A stretch of DNA of 64,000 nt from Haematobia irritans (lineage: Eukaryota > Arthropoda > Insecta > Diptera > Muscidae): the NCBI RefSeq assembly GCF_050003625.1, contig NC_134400.1, positions 223,054,085 through 223,118,084 on the forward strand, read 5' to 3'. The position numbers and the translations under genes are program-made. Under the pieces are notes generated by a model that worked only from the letters and a program-made list of their open reading frames with translations, was not told where the DNA came from and did not search any database. This document shows positions 10,316-22,234 of this stretch, piece by piece (within the stretch, counting starts at the first letter, position 1; every line of letters starts with the position of its first letter).

Positions 10316-11095
10316 CACTCAAGAAAATGTTTACTTGAATCCATAGAGTTTGACCTTCTCTTAAGGATTTTGGTATTGATTTCGAGCCAAAGATAAATCA
10401 TTTTTAATAAAGATTTTTAGGCAGCTACACTGAAAAAAATATTTACGTGATATTAAAGATTACGCAAACACAATTTTAGGATGCGCAATTTACACACTAT
10501 TAAGGACAAATTTCTTTAAAATAATGCAATTTTAATTAAAAGAAAGTTTATAATCTTTACTTCAAAAATTTTTTTCATTAACACACATTTTGAACATTTC
10601 CATCCCTTCGTAAAAGTTGCATGTCTTTAAACTAAGGCAAATTTTCCTTAAAGTAAAGAAACACATTTTTGATTTAAGGAAAGTCCTTAAAGTCCTTAAA
10701 TTAACTGAAATATTGAATTTTTAGATTTAAGATAAAAACGCTTCAAATATAGGCTAAGACTTATTTGGAGGATTTAGCATCTTTGGTTTAAAGTTTTTTT
10801 TTTTTATTTTATTGTTTATTTTTTACTTCGAAGTATCCATCATAATTTGGATTTTTAAACTGGCATTTGTTTGTACGTGAATAGCTTTATTAATATACCG
10901 GAAAAATAGAATGAAAATTCGATAAATGAGATTTGTATCCTAAATTTAGTTTTATAGACCCTAGATTTAAAGCCAGATAGGTCGCAAAAAACTTTCCTTA
11001 CTTTAAAGAACCCGCATCTATGGCTCGGAATCAATACCAAAATCCTTAAAGGAGGGTCAACATCTTTGGATCCAAGTAAACTTTTTTTTTGAGTG
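10316..11095 (-). mobile_element. A-family copy (10428-11095) inserted next to an A fragment (10316-10425)
   Basis: A 110-base CACTC-end fragment of A in plus orientation (TA at 10314-10315) is followed by TA at 10426-10427. A full-length A in minus orientation then runs from CACTGAAAAAAATATTTACG to TTTTTTTTGAGTG, with TA at 11096-11097. The same composite in the opposite orientation occurs at 31310-31908, and the flanking CATTGATAAC is shared. Confidence 0.75.
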
Positions 11096-11101
11096 TATCT
11101 A

Positions 11102-12257
11102 CACAGAAAAAAATTTCCGTAGTTAATTTTAACTTATTTTTATTGCAAAAAAAAAACATTTTTGTTAGTAGTTAAATTTTATTACTATTTGTGAAATTTT
11201 CCGCAGCCCAATGAAATTTTCGTATTTTTAAGTATGTCTCAAATATTTGATGAACAAACGTGAGTATAAAGTTCGATGACCGTACACATAAGTCCAATAT
11301 GAACTACAGCAAATTAAAATTTTCGTACGATTCCTAAAAATAGTAAGAATGAACTACTGTATGGTTAAAATGGTCATGATTTGGCGCCAATGATAGAACA
11401 TATTAACTTTTAGTTAATATGATCTTCTACACTGAGAAGAAAGCATGCCCTGTTCCAAAGATTTTGTCTTTACTTTAAAAATTTTGGTATTGATTCCGAG
11501 CCAAAGAAGCGGAGAATACAAGTAAGGATACTTTTAAGACACAATTCTCTTTTAAATTTTGATTTTGTGTACTTGCTTCTAGGAAGCAAATTTTAATTTT
11601 TCGCATTTTCAGCTTTTTTTCTTCATATGCTATTAAAGTCCTTTAAAAACTAATTAACGACAACTTTATTTTCCAAATTAAGACTCGACTTCCAGTAGAA
11701 ATTACGCTAAGTTGCAAGTAAAAAACGTCTTTAAAATAAAGTGTTGAAAAGCATGTCCTATATTTGAACGATTTTTTGCTTTGTAGTCAAGATGCAAAAA
11801 GACAACAAATTTAAAGACAATTTCATTAAATTTACAGAATTTTTCTGAATTAATAAAGTCAAGTTGACCTTAGCCCAAACATTTTTTCTTTCATGTTATG
11901 ATACCCATTTTTAAGTGAAATCACTTAATTATAAAGACAATACGACTTCATTGAAAGGTTTATTGACTTTTGGACAAGGAAAAAACTTTATATTAGAGAA
12001 ATGCGTCTTCTATGCTAAGCAAAATTTGCATTCGTTGCATTTTAAAGACATGAAATCTTTAACCTCACGACAATATTTTTTTCAGTGTATTAGTGGATGT
12101 AATTTCGTGAACTGTAGTTAAAAAGTACAACAGGGCATTAAATGTTCCTGGTTTTAACAACGCTGTGGGGAAATCTCAAAATGTGTAGCAAAATTTTGTT
12201 CAATTTTCGCACGAGTTAGTTTATTCTTCCTATAAAACAGTTTACTTTTTTTCGGTG
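11102..12257 (+). mobile_element. C-family MITE interrupted by a B MITE
   Basis: CACAGAAAAAAATTTCCGTA at the left and ACTTTTTTTCGGTG at the right are the C-family ends, with TA at 11100-11101 and 12258-12259. The body is split by the B element at 11430-12087. Short open frames in it are not genes. Confidence 0.8.
11430..12087 (+). mobile_element. B-family MITE nested in C, 658 bp
   Basis: It begins CACTGAGAAGAAAGCATGCC and ends AATATTTTTTTCAGTG, with TA at 11428-11429 and 12088-12089. This is the best-preserved B copy in the window. The open frame at 11915-12121 lies inside it and has no protein motif. Confidence 0.85.
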
Positions 12258-12259
12258 TA

Positions 12260-12427
12260 GGTGAGGTTAGGTATAATGGAAGCCAGCTATTTCAAGCTCA
12301 ATTGTACTATTCAGTCCATGATGATACCACACTGGTGGACATCTCCCTTAAAAAAAACTCTGAGTGGAGATAATCTACCGCTGAAAAACTTTTAGGTGTT
12401 GCAAGGTGGAAATGCTAACTATTGCAC
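12260..12427 (-). mobile_element. degenerate SINE fragment
   Basis: Reverse-strand SINE sequence: the GAGGTTAGGTATAATGG tail side, then CTATTCAGTCCATGATGATACC, and at the far end CCGCTGAAAAACTTTTAGGTG followed by GCTAACTATTGCAC. The middle is deleted relative to other copies. Confidence 0.7.
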
Positions 12428-12429
12428 GT

Positions 12430-12790
12430 TTAAAAATTTTGACCTTCTCTTAAGTATTTTGGTATTGACTCTAAGCCAAAGATATTGCTTTCGTTAAACC
12501 AAAGACATTTTTTTTAATAAAATAAATATTTAAATCTGGGCTCTAAAAAGGGATATATTAAAAATAGGATACATCTTTAAGTCAAGGAGGCAGAATCCTC
12601 CAATTGGAAGCTTTTTATCTTTAAGCATTCAATATTTAATTTAATTTAATTAATTAATAGAATATTTCATTTCGCTTAGAGTTGATTTCTTCAGATAAAA
12701 ATATTATATATTAATATGTTTTTTATAATTTAATATAATCTTTATATTAAAGAAATTAATTAAAAGCACGCGACTTTAACAGAGGGACGC
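12430..12790 (+). mobile_element. A-family fragment
   Basis: It begins in the TTTTGACCTTCTCTTAAG block of A, missing the terminus, and runs to a GCGACTTTAACAGAGGGACG block. It is then cut by the Helitron-like element starting at 12797. Diverged and AT-rich. Confidence 0.55.
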
Positions 12791-12796
12791 AATTTT

Positions 12797-14362
12797 TTAT
12801 ACCCTCCATCATAGGATGGGGGTATATTAACTTTGTCATTCCGTTTGTAACACATCGAAATATTGCTCTAAGACCCCATAAAGTATATATATTCTGGGTC
12901 GTGGTGAAATTCTGAGTCGATCTAAGCGTGTCCGTCCGTCCGTCCGTCCGTCCGTCTATTGAAATCACGCTAACTTCCGAACGAAACAAGCTATCGACTT
13001 GAAACTTGGCACAAGTAGTTGTTATCGATGTAGGTCGGATGGTATTGAAAATGGTCCACTTTTACGTATAGCCCCCATATAAAGGGACCCTCAGATTTGG
13101 CTTGTGGAGCCTCTAACAGAAGCATATTTCCGATCCGGCTGAAATTTGGTACATGGTGTTGGTATATGGTCTCTAACAACCATGCAATAATTGGTCCACA
13201 TCGGTCCATAATTATATATAGCCCCCATATAAACCGATCCCCAGATTTGGCTTGCGGAGCCTAAAAAAGAAGCAAATTTCATCCGATCCGGCTGAAATTT
13301 GGTACATGGTGTTGGTATATGGTCTCTAACAACCATGCAAAAATTGGTCCACATCGGTTCATAATTATATATAGCCCCCATATAAACCGATCCCCAGATT
13401 TGGCTTGCGGAGCCTCAAAGAGAAGAAAATTTCATCCGATCCGGCTGAAATTTGGTACATGATGTTGGTATATGGTCTCTAACAACCACGCAAAAATTGG
13501 TCCATATCGGTCCTTAATTATATATAGCCCCCCATATAAACCGATCCCCAGATTTGGCTTGTGGAGCCTCTAAGAGAAGCAAATTTCATCCAAGCCGGTT
13601 GTAATTTGGAACATGGTGTTAGTATATGATCTTTAACAACCGTGCCAGAATTGGTCCATATCGGTCCATAATTATATATAGCCCCCATATAAAAAGTTCT
13701 CCAAATTTGACCTCCGGAGCCTCTTGGAGGAGCAACATTCATCCGATCCGGTTGAAATTAGGAACGTGGTGTTAGTATATGGTCGCTAACAACCATACCA
13801 AAATTGGTCCATATCGGTTCATAATCATGGTTGCCACTAGAGCCAAAAATAATCTACCAAAATTTTATTTCTATAGAAAATTTTGTCAAAATTTTATTTC
13901 TAGAGTAAATTTTGTTAAAATTTTATTCGGTTCATAATAAAATTTTCATCATTTTCAAAATTTTATTTCTATAGAAAATTTTATTCAAATTTTATTCGGT
14001 TCATAATCATGGTTGCCACTCGAGCCACAAATAATCCACCAAGATTTTATTTCTATAGAAAATTTTGTTAAAATTTTATTTCTGTAGAAATTTTTGTCAA
14101 AATTTTATGTCTACTTTGTCAAACTGAATTATATACGTATTGGATCGATCTTTTTTGATTTAATATATACCACGTATGGACTTACATACAATTTAGAAGA
14201 TGGTGTTAGGAGGTTTTAAGATACCTTGCCATCGACAAGCGTTACCGCAACTTAAGTAATTCGATTGTGGATGGCAGTGTTTAGAAGAAGTTTCTACGCA
14301 ATCCATGATGGAGGGTACATAAGCTTCGGCCTGGCCGAACTTACGGCCGTATATACTTGTTT
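12797..14362 (-). mobile_element. Helitron-like element, second copy, inverted
   Basis: This is the reverse complement of the element at 6694-8530. The TTTTTATACCCTCC 3' end is at 12797, a CCGT microsatellite at 12929-12957, and tandem units have GCCCCCATAT landmarks at 13071, 13221, 13374, 13527 and 13681 (spacing 150, 153, 153, 154). The GGCCTGGCCGAACTTACGGCC 5' dyad lies near 14326-14350. A different AT-rich array occupies 13828-14135. Confidence 0.8.
13828..14135. repeat. array of roughly 30-bp TTTCTATAGAAA units
   Basis: The unit ATTTTATTTCTATAGAAAAT followed by TTTGTCAAA is repeated imperfectly about eight times. It is interrupted by two GGTTGCCACT(A/C)GAGCCA segments. Each unit holds the palindrome TTTCTATAGAAA. 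The array is inserted in, or has replaced, part of the Helitron-like element. Confidence 0.75.
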
Positions 14363-14469
14363 TTATTATTTTTTTGTTTTCAATTGATAATTTTGAACGT
14401 TTTCCCAATAGCCAATACATTTTCTATAGCTTATAATCTAACTGTTTCTTTTTGGCAACGACATGATCT

Positions 14470-14755
14470 TTCTAGTTAAGCTTTTTATCAAAGTGAAGGC
14501 CCAAATATTTGACACTGTCTGCTTTGGAAATAATGCTCCTGTTTAAAAATAAATGTCTACTATCATCCAACCTAAGAGAAAATGTGACATGAGTAGATTT
14601 TTCAGCATTCAACATAATATTCCACTTCATACACCAGTCATGGATACGGTTCAGTTCACCTTGAACTAAAGCAGTTGCATGGCTGGATGTTTTGCTCTTG
14701 GCCAAAATAGCAGTGTCATCCGCATAGGTTGGAGTTAGTATATTGTTATTGGGAC
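14470..14755 (-). pseudogene. non-LTR retrotransposon reverse-transcriptase fragment
   Basis: Minus-strand conceptual translation gives ILTPTYADDTAILAKSKT, with the catalytic YADD box. It is followed by LNRIHDWCMKWNIMLNAEKS and SVKYLGLHFDKKLN, the usual order of palm and thumb blocks in jockey/CR1-type elements. Only about 95 codons remain and both ends are lost. It abuts the 5' end of the Helitron-like element. Non-functional. Confidence 0.8.
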
Positions 14756-15444
14756 GAAAATTTCGAAAAAAAAATATCCTAAATTTAAATTTTTGAAACC
14801 AATGATTTAAACTTTATTTTAAATAAAATTTATCTAGTTTAAAGAAATTCGTTCTCATAGTTGTGTACATGTAGTGTCCTAAAATTAAGGATTCCTTAGC
14901 ATTCCTATTAAGATATTTTTGTTTTCAGTGTTCGCAACATTTCTTAATTCATACTAGAATTATTTTTTTTATTTAATAAAAACAAAAATATTTTGAATCT
15001 CTTTGGCAGATATTACTGGACTTCTTATACCTCCCCCTAAACTGTTGGTTGTTTTTCACATCTGTATCACTCCCAAACTTTTTTAAAATTCTACAACAAC
15101 AACAAAATATGTCAATATTTTCTAACCTATAATGTTTGCCAGTGAAAAATTTATTGCCATTTTGTATGTGCAGATAATAATAAAAATATTATCGCCAACA
15201 ACACTGAAGTCTACGGAAATGGTTTTCATAACGTATACATCACTGTTAGCGGGGTCTCAGCGTGAGAGATTGGCAAGAGGAACGGCACAAAAGGTATCAT
15301 GAACTCATGCTCCCATTGGCACAAAATAAAGGAAATTTATATGCCATTCCCGTAAAGACTGCATTCGCATATAAAACAGTCATAAAGTTCAAACGACAAA
15401 CGATGGAACATTCATAAATAACCTGTGGCCATTTTTTATCATTA
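14756..15444. other. no gene recognised
   Basis: AT-rich; an isolated GC-richer patch at 15245-15320 has no motif. Confidence 0.35.
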
Positions 15445-15852
15445 CACTGAGAAAAAAACCGCTTACAATGATTTAACAGCACCGATCCTATAAGCTACAT
15501 TTTGGACTACATCTAACGCATCCTATACGGGCAAAATGTTCTTGATTTAAAGATATTTCAATTAAAATAAATTGTATTCCTGTCATCAGACTTAGGGAAA
15601 TCTTTGAAATGAGCCACAGTTTGCTTAGTATAGAGAAAAACCTTCCTGTTATGAAGAATTATTCCCTAAAATGGTTCTTAGCTATAGTCTTATATTTAAT
15701 AAAAAAAAAACTTGAAAACTACTCTTAAGGGTTTATATACCTATCTTAAGTTGAGACTGCATCCTTCAAATTTCTTTAGATCGAAATCTACTGGATTGAT
15801 CCAGTATATTAAAGAACAAATGTTTGGAAATTTTTTTTTTTTTCTTAGTGTG
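15445..15852. mobile_element. TA-flanked MITE, CACTGAGAAAAA type
   Basis: Left end CACTGAGAAAAAAACCGC follows TA (15443-15444). Right end TTTTTTTTTTTTTCTTAGTG, then TG, precedes TA (15853-15854). The ends belong to the same CACTGAAAAA-type group as A-D, but the interior matches none of them. Confidence 0.5.
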
Positions 15853-15854
15853 TA

Positions 15855-16884
15855 TATATTCCTATGCTTATGTCCTGCAATTTCCTGAAACGCAAACTTT
15901 CCTCATTCCATACAGATTAACTTGGCATATTTATGAATGAAACACATTACGTGCGTACAATGTACGTTTTTCAAATTTCCATTTACGAACAATTTCAGCT
16001 CCATTTTAAATTTCAAGAGCTGAAATGAAGTTAAAAAAAACGCAGCTAAAGCTACATGAAACATGAAATTAGAGGTTTTTTTGATGTCATTTAACACTAA
16101 CATTGATGGCTATACGGTGATGCAAGAGAAGTTAAATTTTAGTCGGCTTCCTTGAATCCAGTGTCCTGTGGGAAAATGCGGCACGAAAAACATTTGTTAA
16201 CTGTCACCTTTAATCAATAATTCAAATAAAAACCTGACAACACTCCCACATCCGTTTCCGTGACTATAATGGCGATAAGAGCATAAGCAAGGCATAATTT
16301 TTGTTTATGTTCCACAGGTCTCCAAACGGCGAGTGGCGAAACATGAATGGAATTTATTGACACCACCCTCTAATGACATGATGAGATTCCTTATTGCCCA
16401 GCACGCAATAGGCATTTGTTACATTCAAATTTAACGACAGCTAAAATTTGTGCAAATGAATTCTCCATTAAGGATTGATGTTATAGTGGAAGTATGTGTG
16501 TGAGGGACGGGGGTCAGAAGAATGGTGTACTAGAATGGGTAGGGCAATACCACTATACAAACGCGAGCATAGAATTCTGGTCAACTGTTGAATTTTGTTA
16601 TTTGAGTATGTCACAGACATAGAAAAGATTAGCACAACATAGTATGGTGGTTGGTATGAAAATGGGCCCCAGGAAAATAAGTCCCAAACCCAAATAAAAC
16701 AGGATCCCAAATGTAGGGCGACGCTTCATAATGAATATGACAATCAGCCCCAATGAAATGAAACTGAGGCGTGAAAATCGACTCTGAAACTATATTAGGT
16801 CTAATTTTCATTTCTAATTTAAAAGGCTGTGTGAAAATGAACCCTAACTGATGGCAAAAATATAAGGTTTTCAGAAAATAAATA
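15855..16884. other. no gene recognised
   Basis: Mixed-composition sequence. The open frames at 16468-16811 (minus) show no motif. Confidence 0.35.
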
Positions 16885-17219
16885 CAGTAATCCCTCGATT
16901 TACATCGTCTCGATTTACGTTGTTTCGATTTACGTCACCATTCGATTTACGTCGTCGATTTTTTGCCCACTTTATGAGAAACGCCTTCCATATGTAAAAT
17001 AAGTATCAACGATAATGATGGAATCGAAACATGTTTTCTGAAATTCTTACCGAAATTACTAAATTACCTTTATTTTTGAAGTTTTTTCTTATGTACACGC
17101 ACATACATACATAAATGGACTTAGGAGTAACTATGAGCAATTTTTAATTCGGTTTACGTCGTTTCGATTAACGTCGTCAAATTCCGGAACCAATCACGAC
17201 GTAAATCGAGGGATTACTG
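16885..17219. mobile_element. MITE with CAGTAATCCCTCGATTTAC termini (pogo/Tigger-like)
   Basis: CAGTAATCCCTCGATTTAC at 16885 is mirrored by GTAAATCGAGGGATTACTG ending at 17219, with TA on both sides (16883-16884, 17220-17221). The subterminal CGATTTACGTCG motif repeats several times. CAGT termini with a TA target are characteristic of pogo/Tigger-related elements; that assignment is inference. Confidence 0.8.
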
Positions 17220-17221
17220 TA

Positions 17222-17512
17222 TTTGTTACTGATTACGAATCTCTTGGCAATTCAGTTAGCCCCCTCTGGACATTGTCCACAAGAGAAAGTATTAAACCCC
17301 GGCCGATGGCTTTTATATCACTTTGGAATTGTCTTAGCCCACCGTGCTCATAGTCTCAAAACCCGGCCATAGGCCATCCATCCTTATCGTTTTGAGTTAG
17401 CCAACTTTGTCGACAGCTCACTATAAACTCCATCTGTAGGACAATGTCAAAATTCCCGCCATGCCAGAAACAAATCTGATGCAATACAACACTGGAAACA
17501 AATATTGAAATA
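17222..17512. other. no gene recognised
   Basis: Relatively GC-rich for the window, with two GGCC(A/G)ATGGC-like patches, but no motif or repeat partner was seen. Confidence 0.3.
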
Positions 17513-18102
17513 TTCTTTAAAATAAAGGGAATTATTTTATAATCTTTGCTTCAAGGCTTTTGTTTCTTCAAATTTAGAACAGTCGTATTTAGGAAAGTCG
17601 TATGTCTTTGAACTAAGGCAAATTTTCCTTAAAGTAAATAAACACATTTTTGATTTAAAGAAATCGTATTTAAATTAACTGATATATTGAATCTTTAGAT
17701 TTATTATGAAAATGCTTCAATTGTAGGCTAAGACTTATTTTGAGGATTTTGCATCTTTGGTTTAAAGTTTTGTTTTTTTGGAATTAAGAATACAATTTTT
17801 ACTTTGAAATATCTGTTAGAATTTGAATTCTTAAACTGGCAACTGTTGTTAATATATTACAACTTTATTATTATATTGCAAGAATGTCTTTAGTGCCACA
17901 CGAAGTTCATGATGGGCGCATTATTGGTAAAATTTACAAATTTTAAGAAATTCTGAACTATTTTGTGGGATACATGAATTTAGTTAATCTTTATGCTTCC
18001 TTTGTGTATAATTTTTTCCTCTGCTTTAGTTAATTTAACTAAAGTAAGCAAAAAATTATTAAAGCCATGGGAACTTTCTTAAAACGTAATAATTTCGTGA
18101 AC
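17513..18102 (-). mobile_element. A fragment (to about 17863) fused to D fragment
   Basis: 17513-17863 is reverse-oriented A sequence (TTTAAAATAAAGGGAATTA block onward). From about 17864 it becomes D-family sequence, recognisable by GCAAGAATGTCTTTAGTGCC and the reversed TTAGTTAATTTAACTAAAG block. The D part is cut by the mariner insertion at 18105. Confidence 0.55.
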
Positions 18103-18104
18103 TA

Positions 18105-19386
18105 AAGGGTGATACGGTCAACATTTGGTCAAGGGAAAACGCGTGTAAATCGGTGAAATCGTTTATTTAAAAAATCAAATTAAATTTCTTTTTCAAGTTC
18201 AATTAGTATAAAATTCAGGAAAAATATTCAGTTAGGCTTTCGCTTTTCCAAATCCGAATTGCCGGGCCTCACGCTTGACACCTGCCATCAGATTTTGTAC
18301 AGCCACCTTGTCCACCTTCTTCGCCGCAGAAAGCCAGTTTGCCTTGAACTGCTGCTCGTCCCTAGCAGTTTTTTGGTCTTCTTTAGGTTCCGCTTGACCA
18401 TAGCCCAGTATTTCTCAATTGGGCGGAGCTCTGTTGGGAGGGTTCTTGTCCTTGGAAACCACCTGCACGTTGTTGGCGGCGTACCACTCCATGGGTTTTA
18501 ACTGTAATGCAAGATGCCAAATCCGGTCAAAACAGTACGGAACAACCGTGGTTCTTCAGGAAAGGCAGCAGACGTTTCATTCAAACACTCTTTCACGTAA
18601 ATTTATTGGTTGACAGTCCCGGAAGCTATGAAAATGCTGCTTTTCAAGCCACAGGTACATATGGCTTGCCAAACCAGATATTTCTTTGCAGTTTTATGTG
18701 CTTGAAAATATCTGCTACCTTTACCCTTCCTTTTGCCGTATAAAACTCCTGTCCCGGAAGCTGCTTTCAGTCGGCTTTAGCGTAGGTTTCGTCGTCCATT
18801 ACCACGCAGTCAAACTTCGTCAGCATCGTCGTGTACAGCCTCCGGGATCGCGCTTTGGCCGTCGTATTTTGTTTATCATCGCGATTTGGAGTCACTACCT
18901 TCTTGTAAGTCGATAGTCCGGCTCGTTTTTTGGCTCGATGCACGGTTGTAGACGATACACCCAGCTTATTTGCGGCATCTCGGAGAGAGAGGTTAGGGTT
19001 TCGCTTGAAACTACCGGCAGCTCTCTTTGTCGTCTCAGCGGCTTCCAATTTTCAATTTCCCCCCGATCCAGACTTCCTGGCTGTCGACAAACGTTCCTCA
19101 AACACTTTAATTACATTTGTAACGGTTGATTTGGCAACTTTTAGCGATTTTGCCAGCTTTGCGTGCGAGTAGATCGGATTTTCGCGATGCGCGAGCAAAA
19201 TTTTGATACGCTGCTCTCCTTGCTTGGACGGCATTTTGACAACTGAAGAATGAATTCCAAAATCAAAATAGGAGCAACATTCTACACACACACACCTTCA
19301 AAATGAGGGGTGTTCAGGTTTTTAAATGCAAAATTGAAAGAAATACGTCAAGTTTATATTGACCAAATTTTGACCGTATCACCCTT
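18105..19386 (-). mobile_element. DD37E Tc1/mariner element, copy 1
   Basis: The TIR AAGGGTGATACGGTCAA(A/C)A with following TTTGGTCAA lies at both ends. TA duplications are at 18103-18104 and 19387-19388. The 1282-base element carries one decayed transposase gene on the minus strand. It is closely similar to copies at 38104-39395 and 54696-56000. Confidence 0.93.
18232..19234 (-). pseudogene. DD37E transposase pseudogene, copy 1
   Basis: The frame from the ATG at 19234 to the stop at 18232 aligns with copies 2 and 3 but is broken by several frameshifts and small deletions, so no frame spans it. Blocks recognisable across frames include the N-terminal helix-turn-helix region (SKQGEQRIKILLAHRENP), the second HTH (LSLRDAANKLGVSSTTVHRA), the first catalytic Asp block (CVVMDDETYAKAD) and the C-terminal PPN..E..PIEKYW area. 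This is the most decayed of the three copies. Confidence 0.88.
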
Positions 19387-19463
19387 TATTGGGGGAATTG
19401 TACTTAGATTTAAAGGGAAATTCGTTATAAATTCTCATAGGACAATCTAATCATTGTCTAATG

Positions 19464-19662
19464 CAGAGCTTCCCAAATGGGGGGTGCGCCCCACTAGAAG
19501 GCACCACAAGGTTCCAGGAGGGGGAAGGGGTGGCGCAGCGTCATTTTTGGTTGAGCAGGTTTTGTATCATTAAATTTGATAAAACTACACTAATTGTTAT
19601 CATCAACACGAAGTTGATACATTTTTTGGGGGGCGCGAAGCAAATTGGGTTGGGAAGCTCTG
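19464..19662. mobile_element. short hAT-type MITE, 199 bp
   Basis: CAGAGCTTCCCAA at the left is mirrored by TTGGGAAGCTCTG at the right. The flanks GTCTAATG (19456-19463) and GTCTAATT (19663-19670) form an 8-bp duplication with one mismatch. CAG-G-TTCCCAA termini are typical of hAT elements. Confidence 0.85.
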
Positions 19663-19717
19663 GTCTAATTGAACACATTTTGGTGGCGTTTGGTAGACGT
19701 GTCTTAAGGATAAAATA

Positions 19718-20026
19718 GGGAGCCACCGTGGTACAATGGTTAGCATGCCCGCCTTGCATACACAAGGTCGTGGGTTCGATTCCTGCTTCGACCGAACACC
19801 AAAAAGTTTTTCAGCGGTGGATTATCCCACCTTAGTAATGCTGGTTACATTTTGAGGGTTTCAAAGCTTCTTTAAGTGGCTTCACTGCAATGTGGAACGC
19901 CGTTCGGACTCTTAACATGGAATCGGGCAGCACTCAGTGATAAGAGAGAAATTCACCAATGTGGTATCGCAATGGACTGAATAGTCTAAGTGAGACAGAT
20001 ACATCGGGCTGCCACCTAACCTAACC
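19718..20026 (+). mobile_element. tRNA-derived SINE copy
   Basis: Same head, body and CTAACCTAAC tail as 5946-6286, with a small internal deletion near 19911. Target duplication TAAAATA at 19711-19717 and 20027-20033. Confidence 0.9.
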
Positions 20027-20033
20027 TAAAATA

Positions 20034-21534
20034 CAACATGCATTAATCTGTTCGTTGATTGAAGTGTTCAATTTTGTATTTGAAGGCAACGGCTCGGTTA
20101 GTGTGGTTAAAACAAAAAATTCAAACCTTCCATTAATGCACGGATTATAGCATGGTATGTATGTATATGTTTATAGACAACGTACGTTTAATTCGAAACC
20201 AAAATGAAATTTTCAATTTATTTGACTTTGAAAATTAAACGATAATCAGAAAACTTAGATGTGAACCATTACAAACAAACATAAAAATAAACCGAAGAAT
20301 TATTTTAAAAAATAAGGCCATGGTAGGTCCTTTTACTGGTCCTCTTAATCGCATGGCCTTTAAATTTCAAACAAAACTTAAGTTTTCATTGGTAACCAAA
20401 CAACGTGGGGAAGGGGGAGATCCCTTCAATGAATGATCTACTGAATTTTCATCCACTTTCAGGCTAATCTGTTAACAAAGTCCCATTTGGATATTTAGTT
20501 TTGTAAGTTTGTGAATCTCTTGTGTGTGTGTTTTTTTTCCTTTTAGACGATTCTAAGACAACGTACATTTAATTCGCAAACCTAAGACCTCTAAAACAAG
20601 AGAAACTTTTCGATAAAACCAATGCTCGTTTGATCCAATTTTAGATATGCGTTTGCATGACTGATTTTCTTTTCATGCAATTGTTAGTTAAGGCAAGTCC
20701 TATAATTGAAGAACTTTGGCTAAATTATGTGTCGGTGAGCATGTCACTGAACTCGCATTCCCCTGAATTCTCTTAAGCACCATTTAAAAGTAAGTAAAAC
20801 AAACTATCGTCCAATATATCCTCCCTTATAGTGACCACAATTAACTGAAGATATTCGATATCATCAACACCCCAAAAACGAAAAAGAAAAACAAACTTAC
20901 TGTGGCCATTGCTTCTCAAGGATGTCGAACTTACATTTAAGTCCCTCCAACACCAAAAAAAAATGCACTCACTCCCTGGAATTTTAGGAATTTTTCCTTC
21001 GTTGTTTTTTTTTTTTGTGTCAAATAATAATGGACAATGATTTTCTTGTTTGTACTTTTCCAAGTGCTAAAAGTCTTCTTTTGTGTTTTGTATTTGTCAT
21101 TCTTTCCATGGAAAATTGGAATATTTTCACGTAACTTTTGTAAACTTTGTCGAGGAATATCCACCAAATAGTTCGCCTCTGTTGAGTGCTTCTCTTTAAT
21201 GTTCTTGTTATTTTGTTATGAATAAATTGTTATTGCTGTTGTTGTTGCTATTACAAGTAATTATAATTTGTGTTAAATTTGATGAAAACGTGACTTTATT
21301 ACATGCATAGCAAACCCTTAGGACGTTGTCGGGTCTATCGCGTTGATGTCGAACCGTTTACTAAATTCAACCAAAACGGCCAGCAATCACCAACTAGGCA
21401 ACAAAACAAAAGCATGGTCAATTAGTTGTACCCCTAATTAGGGGAGAAGAGGAACACTGCAAAAAAATGTGCCAGAGAGTCCCAAATTTTGGGAACTTAT
21501 TTCATTTATGATTTTGGTGATTATTTCCAACCTA
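20034..21534. other. no gene recognised
   Basis: AT-rich with modest unique-looking patches. The lysine-rich minus-strand open frames at 20773-21167 have no motif and overlap one another in different frames. Confidence 0.35.
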
Positions 21535-22234
21535 CACACAGAAAACAGTTTGGTTGAAATTCCATTATAACTGCAAAATCTTCGTTCTTATAGCACATTT
21601 TCAATTGGGTCCCTAAAGATTCGGTATTTGCAATAAGTATACTTGTCTTTAGAAAGAATGAAAGTGCTTTGTACGGAAAGATAGTTCCGAGTCAAAGTAT
21701 ATGGTTGTGTCAACCAACTCTATTGGTCTACAATAAATCATTTCCCCAATGATTATCACAACTGGCATGAAGTAGTTATTTAAAGCCAATATTCGGTAAT
21801 GAGCACCGACTATTGATGATGGAAATAGAATTTATAAGCCTGAATTTATGAAGCCTGAATATTATTTGAAAATCTATCAAATGTCAAAAGTATTCACCAG
21901 TTAAATTGAAAATTTTATTTTAATTTTGAAGAACAGGATATATTTGTTCGGAAATAAGGAAATTGAATTCAAAACAAATACAAATGGTAAGACAGTTTGA
22001 GCAAATAATTTGCCTTATTATTGCCATTCAATATTTCTTTATTTTACTAGTTCCGCAGAATGTGCCCAAAACTCATACGTAATAACTAAGGAATACAACA
22101 TCGTGCATCACCAAAGAAAAGAAACAAAAGTTTTACAATAATTCTACGAGTATGCGTAAATGCTTCCACATCGAAACCTCGCAAGATATACATATGTGTT
22201 TAATTTTTAAAGATATGAGACGTTTTCAACATTA

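Noticed and set aside
11915..12121. 68-codon frame and its homologue at 29543-29737
   Set aside because: Both lie inside B-family MITEs; the third B copy does not preserve a frame and no motif is present.
18259..19172. Plus-strand frames across mariner copy 1
   Set aside because: They are antisense shadows of the decayed transposase; the same applies to plus-strand frames in 38276-39148 and minus-strand frames in 54917-55830.
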